From contig DAIDAS010000415.1 in the NCBI GenBank assembly GCA_027310505.1, positions 1-16,623 on the forward strand: 16,623 nt of DNA. Direction: 5' to 3'. The number at the start of each line of letters is the position of its first letter. Positions within the stretch are counted from its first letter, which is position 1. Below, piece by piece: positions 1 through 5,595 of the stretch. The notes beneath the pieces are model-generated. The model was not told the origin of the DNA. It did not search any database and saw only the letters and a list, made by a program, of their open reading frames with translations. The stretch is from a bacterium (GTDB taxonomy: Bacteria > Pseudomonadota > Gammaproteobacteria > Burkholderiales > Methylophilaceae). The position numbers and the translations under genes are program-made.

Positions 1-1
1 G

Positions 2-2260
2 GTCGACCGGCTGGTACCGGGCGATGTCATCCTGCTGCAGGAAGGCGACAATGTTCCCGCCGATTGCCGTCTGATCGAGGCGTTTGCCATGCGCGTCAAC
101 AATGCCACGGTCACCGGCGAATCATTGCCCAAAGGGCGCGATGCCCGCCCGTCGCAAGCCGAGGATATCCTCACCAGCCACAACGTGCTGCTGGCCGGCA
201 CCTCGGTGGTTTCTGGCGAGGGCCGAGCCGTGGTGTTCGCCACCGGAATGCACACCGAGTTCGGCAAGATTGCCCACCTGACCCAGACCGAAGGCGAAGC
301 GCTGTCTCCGCTGCAACTCGAGATCATCCGCCTGAGCCGCATCATCGCCTTGCTTTCGCTGCTGCTGGGGCTGCTGTTTTTCTTGATCGGCCGCTGGATC
401 GGCCTGTCGTTCTGGGGCGACCTCATGTTCGCCATCGGCATCATCGTCGCCAACGTACCCGAAGGTCTGCTTCCCACCGTCACGCTCGCCCTCGCCATGG
501 CCACCAAGCGCATGGCCCGACGCAACGCGCTGATCCGCCACCTGCCATCGGTCGAGACATTAGGCGCGACCACAGTGATCTGCACCGACAAGACCGGCAC
601 CCTCACGCAGAACCGCATGCAGGTGAAAACGTTATGGCTGGGGGATGCCTGGCATGCCCCGGAAAGCTTGCAGCACGACGCAGCCACCATCGCTCAATAC
701 CAATCCTTGTTCGAAATTGCCGCACTCTGTCACAGCCTCAAACCCGGCGATCATCAATGGCTGGGCGACCCGATGGAAATTGCACTGGTTAACCTCGCAG
801 AACTGACGCTCGATCATCTGCCTGCGTTTCCCAAACGCGATGAAATCCCGTTCGATACCGACCGTAAGCGCATGTCCACCATCCACGATACGGCGCTTGG
901 ACAAACGATTTATTGCAAAGGCGCACTGGAGATGCTGCTGCCGCGCTGCACTCACGTACAAACCGGAAGGGGTGCAACTGCGCTGGACATCAGCTGGCAG
1001 GGCCGTATCCTGTCGGCGCAGGAAAACATGGCGGCAAAAGGCCTGCGCGTGCTGGCCATGGCCTATCGACCGTTACGTTACGGCGAGCAAGGTGAAGCGC
1101 GGGAACAGGACATGATTTTCGCCGGACTGGTCGGCCTAGAGGATCCGCCCCGCCCGGAAGTATCGGAAGCCATCAGGAAGTGCCATGAGGCCGGTATCAA
1201 GATCATCATGGTCACCGGCGACCACCCGCATACAGCGCTCGCCATCGCACGGCAGGTCGGCATGGTCAGCGGCGATCACCCCACCATCATCGGCGGCGAT
1301 GAACTGAAGCTGCTCTCGGCCACGCAGTTGCAAATCGCGCTCAACGCCCAGGAAATCATTTTTTCGCGCGTTGGCGCCGACCAGAAAATGCGCATTGTGA
1401 AAGCACTCAAACAGAAGCGGCACATCGTGGCGGTCACCGGTGACGGGGTCAACGATGCGCCGGCACTCAAGGCCGCCGACATCGGTATCGCCATGGGCTT
1501 GAGTGGCACCGATGTCGCCAAGGGCGCGGCCGACATGATCCTGCTGGACGACAACTTTGCCAGCATCGTCGCGGCCATCGAAGAAGGGCGGGCGGTATTC
1601 GACAACATCCGCAAATTTCTCGCCTATATCCTCACCTCGAACATCCCGGAGCTGGTGCCCTACCTGGCTTTCGCACTGTTCAAAATCCCGCTGCCGCTCA
1701 CCGTGGTGCAGATTCTGGCAATCGACTTGGGCACCGATATGCTGCCGGCCTTGGGGTTGGGTGCCGAGAAACCCGACCCCGGGGTGATGCAGCGCCCGCC
1801 CCGTCACCGCCGCGAGCGTCTCCTCAACTGGCCGCTGCTGGCGCGCGCCTATCTGTTTCTAGGGGTAATGGAAGCCGCCACCGCCATGGCGGCCTACTTT
1901 GCCATGCTGCACCTAGGCAACTGGCATTACGGTGAACCGCTCGCCGGCAATGCGCCGCTTTACCTGCAGGCCACGGCCGCGACGCTGTCCGCCATCATCG
2001 TCATGCAGGTCATGAACGTGCTGCTCTGCAAACACCCCGAGCGGCCGCTCTGGCGCACGAAGCCGTTCAACAATCTGCTGATACTCTCCGGCATTGCGCT
2101 GGAAATCACACTGATCCTGCTGATAGATTACACGCCCTGGGGACAAGAGATTTTCGGCACCGCCGCGCTGCCGGCGGGAATCTGGCTGTTCATCCTGCCG
2201 TTCGCCGGCGCGATGCTGCTGCTGGAAGAAGGACGCAAGGCACTGCTGCGCAAGGCTTGA
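2..2260 (+). CDS. P-type cation-transporting ATPase, class IIC-like (5' end outside window)
   Basis: Inner-membrane ATP-driven cation pump. The reading frame is open to the left edge, so the ATG at 89 is internal; 752 residues are visible. In order: actuator-domain TGES (residues 38-41 of the visible part), the M4 motif VANVPEGLL with Glu154, the phosphorylation site DKTGT with Asp196, the nucleotide-domain signature KGALE, the hinge TGDGVNDAP with Asp481, M5 SNIPE with Glu550, M6 IDLGTD with Asp575 and Asp579, then four more membrane segments to the C terminus. The whole core is intact, so the pump should be active. The M4, M5 and M6 motifs match animal Na,K/H,K-ATPases (IIC) better than SERCA-type Ca pumps, which have AAIPEGLP and VNLVTD there. 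Only the N terminus (M1-M2 and the start of the A domain) is missing. The transported ion is unknown; Na+, K+ or H+ exchange is inferred. It converges on the NYN gene with a 15-bp gap and no obvious terminator. Confidence 0.95.
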   Translation, partial: VDRLVPGDVILLQEGDNVPADCRLIEAFAMRVNNATVTGESLPKGRDARPSQAEDILTSHNVLLAGTSVVSGEGRAVVFATGMHTEFGKIAHLTQTEGEALSPLQLEIIRLSRIIALLSLLLGLLFFLIGRWIGLSFWGDLMFAIGIIVANVPEGLLPTVTLALAMATKRMARRNALIRHLPSVETLGATTVICTDKTGTLTQNRMQVKTLWLGDAWHAPESLQHDAATIAQYQSLFEIAALCHSLKPGDHQWLGDPMEIALVNLAELTLDHLPAFPKRDEIPFDTDRKRMSTIHDTALGQTIYCKGALEMLLPRCTHVQTGRGATALDISWQGRILSAQENMAAKGLRVLAMAYRPLRYGEQGEAREQDMIFAGLVGLEDPPRPEVSEAIRKCHEAGIKIIMVTGDHPHTALAIARQVGMVSGDHPTIIGGDELKLLSATQLQIALNAQEIIFSRVGADQKMRIVKALKQKRHIVAVTGDGVNDAPALKAADIGIAMGLSGTDVAKGAADMILLDDNFASIVAAIEEGRAVFDNIRKFLAYILTSNIPELVPYLAFALFKIPLPLTVVQILAIDLGTDMLPALGLGAEKPDPGVMQRPPRHRRERLLNWPLLARAYLFLGVMEAATAMAAYFAMLHLGNWHYGEPLAGNAPLYLQATAATLSAIIVMQVMNVLLCKHPERPLWRTKPFNNLLILSGIALEITLILLIDYTPWGQEIFGTAALPAGIWLFILPFAGAMLLLEEGRKALLRKA

Positions 2261-2275
2261 GCGGCAGCGCCTCGG

Positions 2276-3103
2276 CTATTCGTCCGTTTCCGGCAGCCGG
2301 ATGGTGTACTGGCCTGACTTCTCGTCGCGCACGACAATCAGCAGGCCACGTTTTTGCGCATCCTCCACCAAGTCCTTGAACGAGCGGAACCCGTAGAATG
2401 ACTCGGTAAAGCCAGGCTTACGCCGCTGCATGGTGGTCTTGACCAGCGACCCCCAGATTTTCTCATCCGACCCGCGCTCGGCAATCAGAGCCTCGACGGT
2501 CTCCACGATGAAATCAAGCGCTTCCTGACGCTTGTCGTCATCCCCCTTGGCCGCAGCGGACTTCTTGCTGCTGGCCGCCGCTTTGGCCGGGGTCTTTTTT
2601 TCGTTGCGCTTCTGTTTGGCTTCCTGCTCGCGCACCAGGTCGTCATAGAAAATGAACTCGTCGCAATTGGCGCTGAGCAAATCCGAGGTCGAATTCTTGA
2701 CGCCGATGCCGATCACGTACTTGTTGTTCTCGCGCAGCTTGGAAACCAGCGGGGAAAAATCCGAATCGCCGCTGATGATGACAAACGCATCCACGTGCGA
2801 TTTGGTGTAGCAGAGATCAAGCGCATCCACCACCATGCGGATATCCGCCGAGTTCTTGCCCGACTGGCGCACATGCGGGATCTCGATCAGCTCGAACGCC
2901 GCCTCATGCATGGTGGACTTGAATTCCTTGTAACGATCCCAGTCGCAATAGGCTTTCTTGACCACGATGCTGCCTTTCAGCAACAAGCGCTCCAATACCT
3001 TCTTGATGTCGAACTGCGCGTATCTGGCATCGCGCACGCCCAAGGCGATGTTCTCAAAATCGCAGAAGAGGGCCATGTTGCTGATTTCAGGTTGTCCGGC
3101 CAT
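2276..3103 (-). CDS. NYN-domain (LabA/DUF88-type) putative RNase with C-terminal OST-HTH/LOTUS domain
   Basis: 275 residues, soluble. The N-terminal part (about 10-155) is a PIN-like NYN domain with the expected acidic residues: CDFEN (Asp15, Glu17, Asn18), SADIRM (Asp87), Asp93 and SGDSD (Asp113, Asp115). These are the metal-binding carboxylates of this nuclease fold. A Lys/Ala-rich linker (about 160-190) leads to an OST-HTH/LOTUS-like domain (about 193-272), with the pattern of a short winged helix ending in GQYTIRLP. LOTUS domains bind RNA in other proteins. The domain pair suggests cleavage or sequestration of structured RNA, but the substrate is unknown. The ATG is preceded by AAAGGGG on the minus strand. 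A perfect TATAAT lies about 40 bp upstream of the ATG, in the gap shared with the divergent cold-shock gene. Confidence 0.88.
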   Translation of the reverse strand: MAGQPEISNMALFCDFENIALGVRDARYAQFDIKKVLERLLLKGSIVVKKAYCDWDRYKEFKSTMHEAAFELIEIPHVRQSGKNSADIRMVVDALDLCYTKSHVDAFVIISGDSDFSPLVSKLRENNKYVIGIGVKNSTSDLLSANCDEFIFYDDLVREQEAKQKRNEKKTPAKAAASSKKSAAAKGDDDKRQEALDFIVETVEALIAERGSDEKIWGSLVKTTMQRRKPGFTESFYGFRSFKDLVEDAQKRGLLIVVRDEKSGQYTIRLPETDE

Positions 3104-3141
3104 TTGAAGCCCCTTTCAAAATTATTGGGTGCTGAAAGACA

Positions 3142-3147
3142 ATTATA
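3142..3147 (-). promoter_or_regulatory. Putative -10 box of the NYN gene
   Basis: The minus strand reads TATAAT, a perfect sigma-70 -10 hexamer, giving a leader of roughly 30 nt before the ATG at 3103. No good -35 hexamer is found 16-18 bp further upstream. The perfect palindrome at 3153-3167 sits in the spacer and could be an operator or replace the -35 contact by activator binding (inference). Confidence 0.4.
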
Positions 3148-3149
3148 TT
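3144..3149 (+). promoter_or_regulatory. Putative -10 box for a long csp leader or small RNA
   Basis: The plus strand reads TATATT (5 of 6 to consensus) in the same AT-rich block that gives TATAAT on the other strand. The -35 region is poor. If used, transcription would start near 3156 and the csp leader would be about 170 nt, similar to the long leader of E. coli cspA. Another possible -35, TTGACA at 3266-3271, has no -10 at a workable distance. Confidence 0.28.
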
Positions 3150-3152
3150 TGC

Positions 3153-3184
3153 TTATTCAACGAATAAGGCGCATAGTTCGCGCC
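3153..3184. repeat. Two adjacent inverted repeats in the NYN/csp divergent region
   Basis: First, TTATTC-AAC-GAATAA (3153-3167), a perfect 6-bp palindrome. Directly after it, GGCGC-ATAGTTC-GCGCC (3168-3184), a 5-bp stem with a 7-nt loop. They could be a regulator binding site or the first two hairpins of a transcribed leader or small RNA ending at the terminator at 3223-3246. Confidence 0.55.
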
Positions 3185-3222
3185 AGCGATATTCAAGTCG
3201 TGTAGTTGCTGTCTGGTTCAGT

Positions 3223-3246
3223 ACCCTCGTTTTCGCGGGTTTTTTT
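3223..3246 (+). terminator. Intrinsic terminator upstream of csp
   Basis: ACCC-T-CG-TTTT-CG-C-GGGT stem (one T/C mismatch) followed by seven T residues (3240-3246). It points toward csp and lies antisense-side of the NYN gene, so it can only end a short transcript that starts within about 100 bp upstream, or act as an attenuator in the csp leader. Confidence 0.65.
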
Positions 3247-3280
3247 CCTTCATCACCCCGCCGTCTTGACATTCGCCCTC

Positions 3281-3304
3281 ATGGGCAATCCCCATTTTAT
3301 TTTT
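3281..3304 (+). terminator. Second terminator-like hairpin just before csp
   Basis: ATGGG-CAATC-CCCAT stem (3281-3295) followed by TTTATTTTT. It competes with a GCCC-TCAT-GGGC hairpin (3275-3286), so two mutually exclusive folds are possible immediately upstream of the csp ribosome binding site (AAGGA, 3311-3315). Attenuation or cold-dependent refolding is inferred. Confidence 0.35.
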
Positions 3305-3324
3305 CGTTTTAAGGATATCAAGAC

Positions 3325-3531
3325 ATGGCAACAGGTACTGTAAAGTGGTTCAACGACGCTAAGGGTTTCGGCTTTGTGACTCCCGATGATGGCGGCGCAG
3401 ATCTCTTCGTGCATTTCTCGGCAATTCAGAGCCAGGGCTTCAAGAGCCTGCAAGAAAACCAGCGCGTCAGCTTCGACGTCACCACCGGCCCCAAGGGCCA
3501 GCAAGCTTCCAACATTCGCGCAGCTGAATAA
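3325..3531 (+). CDS. cspA: Cold-shock protein, CspA family
   Basis: 68 residues, a complete single cold-shock domain of usual length. It carries both nucleic-acid binding motifs, RNP1 KGFGFV and RNP2 LFVHFS, and begins MATGTVKWFN as is typical. The protein is expected to bind single-stranded RNA and DNA, melt RNA structure and act as a transcription antiterminator and translation aid. The start is supported by AAGGA 9 nt upstream. The gene lies between terminator-like structures on both sides and is followed by infA in the same direction. The family is certain; which paralogue (cspA, cspD, cspE) cannot be decided from this window. Confidence 0.95.
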   Translation: MATGTVKWFNDAKGFGFVTPDDGGADLFVHFSAIQSQGFKSLQENQRVSFDVTTGPKGQQASNIRAAE

Positions 3532-3542
3532 CTCATCGGCCA

Positions 3543-3603
3543 GGCATGGCAGTTTTGTCATGCCGTCGCGTTACCGGGGTTGCCTGACTGGAGTTTTTCC
3601 AGT
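3543..3603 (+). other. Two hairpins in the csp 3' region
   Basis: GGCATGGC-AGTTTT-GTCATGCC (3543-3564; 8 bp with one G-T pair) and ACTGGA-GTTTT-TCCAGT (3587-3603; 6 bp). Neither is followed by a T-run. They precede the strong terminator at 3619 and may stabilise the csp mRNA 3' end or form part of a csp-infA control element. Confidence 0.5.
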
Positions 3604-3618
3604 GAGCGATCTCTCCGG

Positions 3619-3650
3619 AAAAGCCCGGCATTGTCCGGGCTTTTTCTTTT
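3619..3650 (+). terminator. Strong intrinsic terminator between csp and infA
   Basis: AAAAGCCCGG-CATTGT-CCGGGCTTTTT, a 10-bp perfect stem with T-tract. It ends only about 12 nt before the infA ribosome binding site (GGAG, 3662-3665). infA therefore depends on read-through or on a promoter overlapping the hairpins. Confidence 0.85.
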
Positions 3651-3673
3651 CCCTTTTCCCTGGAGACGCTCCC

Positions 3674-3931
3674 TTGGCCAAAGAAGAACTCATCGAAATG
3701 AACGGCGTGGTCGCAGAAGTTCTGCCCGACTCACGCTTTCGTGTCACGCTCGAAAACGGACATCAACTGGTCGCCTACACGGCCGGCAAAATGCGTAAGC
3801 ACCATATTCGCATCCTGGCGGGCGACAAAATTACGCTGGAAATGTCCCCGTATGACGTCAGCAAGGGGCGCATCACCTTTCGCCACATCGAAGGACGCGG
3901 GCCTGCCGCCCCTCGGCGGCGCAACTTCTGA
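3674..3931 (+). CDS. infA: Translation initiation factor IF-1 (second-type, C-terminally extended)
   Basis: 85 residues from a TTG start. Translation reads (M)AKEELIEMNG and continues through GKMRKHHIRILAGDK and SPYDVSKGRI, the S1/OB-fold signatures of IF-1. IF-1 binds the 30S A site with IF-2 and IF-3 during initiation. TTG is chosen because GGAG lies 8 nt upstream and no ATG gives the conserved AKE N terminus. The usual length is 71-72 residues; here a tail of about 14 residues rich in Arg/Pro (GRGPAAPRRRNF) follows the normal end FRH. The gene stands alone beside csp rather than in a ribosomal-protein operon, suggesting an additional, perhaps cold-related, copy. It converges on the small gene at 3962 with a hairpin between them. 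Confidence 0.93.
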   Translation: MAKEELIEMNGVVAEVLPDSRFRVTLENGHQLVAYTAGKMRKHHIRILAGDKITLEMSPYDVSKGRITFRHIEGRGPAAPRRRNF

Positions 3932-3935
3932 CCCC

Positions 3936-3954
3936 AGCGGCGACCTTCGCCGCT
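3936..3954. terminator. Hairpin between convergent genes
   Basis: AGCGGCGA-CCT-TCGCCGCT, a perfect 8-bp stem in the 30-bp gap between infA (+) and the 70-residue gene (-). No T-run follows on either strand, so it may slow polymerase or protect 3' ends rather than be a classical terminator. Confidence 0.5.
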
Positions 3955-3961
3955 TGCAAGG

Positions 3962-4174
3962 CTACCGCATATACCACTCGATGCTGACGATATGGTTCAC
4001 GTTCACCAGCTTGCGGCCTTTTTTATCCGGATTGTTCGACAGACTGACGCTAATAAAAAGTTCGGACACCGATTCAACATCGCCTCTGATGCGGAAAGAT
4101 TCGCCATTAGTGAGAGACAAGGTCGCTTCATCGCCGGCGATTTGCTGATTGAGGGCCTGAGTAATAGCCAGCAT
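3962..4174 (-). CDS. Small protein of unknown function (70 aa)
   Basis: I do not recognise this protein. The start at the ATG ending at 4174 is preferred over the upstream in-frame start at 4228 because AAAAGGA lies about 7 nt before it. Its sequence (MLAITQALNQQ, then alternating hydrophobic stretches ending in LVNVNHIVSIEWYMR) suggests a short N-terminal helix followed by a small beta sheet or barrel. No membrane segment, Cys pair or catalytic motif is seen. A TATGAT -10-like hexamer lies on the minus strand at 4224-4229 without a good -35. It follows the glutamine amidotransferase gene in the same direction after 111 bp that hold nothing else coding. An Sm-like or other small RNA-binding fold is possible but not shown. 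Confidence 0.72.
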   Translation of the reverse strand: MLAITQALNQQIAGDEATLSLTNGESFRIRGDVESVSELFISVSLSNNPDKKGRKLVNVNHIVSIEWYMR

Positions 4175-4276
4175 TTTGGATTCCTTTTGTGAACCTGACC
4201 TGAATCCGGTCGGGCAGACCCACATCATACGCGCGATTACCGCAACGCCACGTGATCGTTTTCTGCGTAACCAGCT

Positions 4277-4297
4277 GCTGTTTGGCTAAACAGCCAA
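4277..4297. other. Two mutually exclusive hairpins at the end of the amidotransferase gene
   Basis: GCTGTTT-GGCT-AAACAGC (4277-4294, 7 bp) and TTGGCT-AAAC-AGCCAA (4282-4297, 6 bp) overlap and use the same bases, spanning the amidotransferase stop codon (4286-4288). A transcript 3'-end structure is likely; no T-run follows on the minus strand. Confidence 0.45.
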
Positions 4298-4993
4298 CCC
4301 TTCCACCCACCGCGCATAAACTTTTTCAGCCACGACACCCAATCGGGCCACCCTCACCTCAAGATCGCGCTCGATTTCGGCAACATTCTGCACGCCTGGG
4401 CTACTTGCCGAGGCGGCAATTTCATCCGCTCCATATCGGCACCACTTACGCACCATGTCAGCGGTCATTTCGATGTGGCACTGGAATCCCAGGTGTTTGC
4501 CCATGGAGAAAGCCTGATGCTGGCAGTGGTCACTGGAAAGGATATTGACCGCCCCCTCAGGAATGGAGAAGGTTTCGCCATGCCAGTGGAAACCCGTAAA
4601 TCGTTCAGCATCGCCAAACCAGCGCGACGAATCGAAATTCCTGGCAACCTGCAGCGCTCCCCAGCCGATCTCCTTGACTGGGTTGGGCGTCACCACGCCG
4701 CCCAGCGCCTTGGACATCAATTGCCCACCCAGACAGTGCCCCAGCACCGGGATATCCGCCGCCACTGCCTGCTGGATGAGTTGCAGCACCGGCGGGATCC
4801 AGGGCAGATCGTCGTTGACGCTCATCGGGCCGCCCATGAATACTAGACCGCTGTATCCGGCGATGCTGTCAGGCAATATATCGCCGGCATCAATGCGGAT
4901 CAGCCGCCATGGAATCTGGCGGCGATCGAAGAATTCGGCGAGGTAGCCCGGCCCTTCGGTGCGGGCATGACGAAATATGGCAACGGGTTTCAT
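4286..4993 (-). CDS. Class I glutamine amidotransferase domain protein
   Basis: 235 residues, a stand-alone class I (triad) glutaminase domain as in the GuaA N-terminal half. The nucleophile elbow is GHCLGGQ with Cys87, and the His/Glu pair is in QCHIEMT (His173, Glu175), so the catalytic triad is complete. An upstream FMGGPMSVND segment forms the usual oxyanion/substrate strand. No synthetase domain is attached and none is encoded next to it; the acceptor is unknown. Proteins of this type are often annotated as GMP synthase-like or as gamma-glutamyl peptide hydrolases. The start overlaps the rluE stop by 4 bp (ATGA), so translation is probably coupled to rluE; the link looks like expression economy rather than shared pathway. 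Confidence 0.9.
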   Translation of the reverse strand: MKPVAIFRHARTEGPGYLAEFFDRRQIPWRLIRIDAGDILPDSIAGYSGLVFMGGPMSVNDDLPWIPPVLQLIQQAVAADIPVLGHCLGGQLMSKALGGVVTPNPVKEIGWGALQVARNFDSSRWFGDAERFTGFHWHGETFSIPEGAVNILSSDHCQHQAFSMGKHLGFQCHIEMTADMVRKWCRYGADEIAASASSPGVQNVAEIERDLEVRVARLGVVAEKVYARWVEGLAV

Positions 4994-5574
4994 GGTCTGC
5001 GCTTTCTTGTCGAGGATGGCGTTTTTTCATCAGCAACCGGCATGCCAATCTGCCGCCACTCGCCGGGAGCGAGCCCAGCCAGGGTATGCTCGCCAACCGC
5101 CCAGCGGATCAGGCGCAGGGTGGGAAAGCCGACTTTGGCCGTCATGCGACGCACTTGGCGATTCTTGCCTTCACTGATGATCACTTCCAGCCAGGCGGTC
5201 GGGATCGCCTTGCGTTCGCGGATCGGCGGAATCCTGGGCCAGAGACCGGCAGGCTCTTCGATCACCTGCACCCGTGCAGGCTGCGTCACGAAATCTCCCA
5301 GGTCGACCCCATGCCGCAACGGCTCCAGATCGCTCTCGGTCGGCGCACCTTCCACCTGCACCCAGTAGGTCTTGGCTTCTTTATGCTTCGGATGCGCAAG
5401 GCGGTGTTGCAGGCGGCCATCGTCGGTTAAAATAAGCAAACCTTCACTGTCCGTGTCCAGCCGACCGGCGGGATAAACCCTGGGGAGCGGAATATAGTCT
5501 TTCAGCGTCGGGTGCGTTTCGTGCGCACTGAACTGAGTGATGACCCCGAAGGGCTTGTTGAACAGAATCAGCAT
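4990..5574 (-). CDS. rluE: 23S rRNA pseudouridine synthase, RluE family
   Basis: 194 residues, close to a complete RluE catalytic domain. In E. coli RluE makes pseudouridine 2457 in 23S rRNA. The catalytic motif is GRLDTDSEGLL with Asp40. The family block WPRIPPIRERKAIPTAWLEV and the C-terminal EGKNRQVRRMTAKVGFPTLR are present. It lacks the basic N-terminal extension of the E. coli protein and has a short basic tail (TRKRRP). No S4 domain is present, as expected for RluE. The start at 5574 is the only one possible, since an in-frame TGA lies just upstream; its ribosome binding site is weak. It is divergent from icd with only 21 bp between start codons. Confidence 0.93.
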   Translation of the reverse strand: MLILFNKPFGVITQFSAHETHPTLKDYIPLPRVYPAGRLDTDSEGLLILTDDGRLQHRLAHPKHKEAKTYWVQVEGAPTESDLEPLRHGVDLGDFVTQPARVQVIEEPAGLWPRIPPIRERKAIPTAWLEVIISEGKNRQVRRMTAKVGFPTLRLIRWAVGEHTLAGLAPGEWRQIGMPVADEKTPSSTRKRRP

Positions 5575-5582
5575 CTTATTTA
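5555..5582 (+). promoter_or_regulatory. Weak candidate promoter for icd inside the rluE start region
   Basis: TTGTTG (5555-5560), 16 bp, TATTTA (5577-5582). Both boxes are only partial matches. The 21-bp icd/rluE gap forces any icd promoter into the rluE coding start; this is the best local candidate but would leave almost no leader, so a promoter further inside rluE is equally possible. Confidence 0.2.
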
Positions 5583-5595
5583 GTCAGGATCAAGC

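Noticed and set aside
1136..1807. Minus-strand ORF of 223 codons inside the ATPase gene
   Set aside because: Shadow of a conserved ATPase core; no recognisable motif.
3151..3185. tRNA-like fragment in the csp upstream region
   Set aside because: The GGCGC/GCGCC hairpin alone recalls a tRNA arm, but no acceptor, T arm with TTCRA or anticodon arm can be folded.
3266..3300. TTGACA-based sigma-70 promoter for csp
   Set aside because: TTGACA is perfect but no -10 hexamer lies 16-18 bp downstream; the nearest AT-rich hexamer is 23 bp away.
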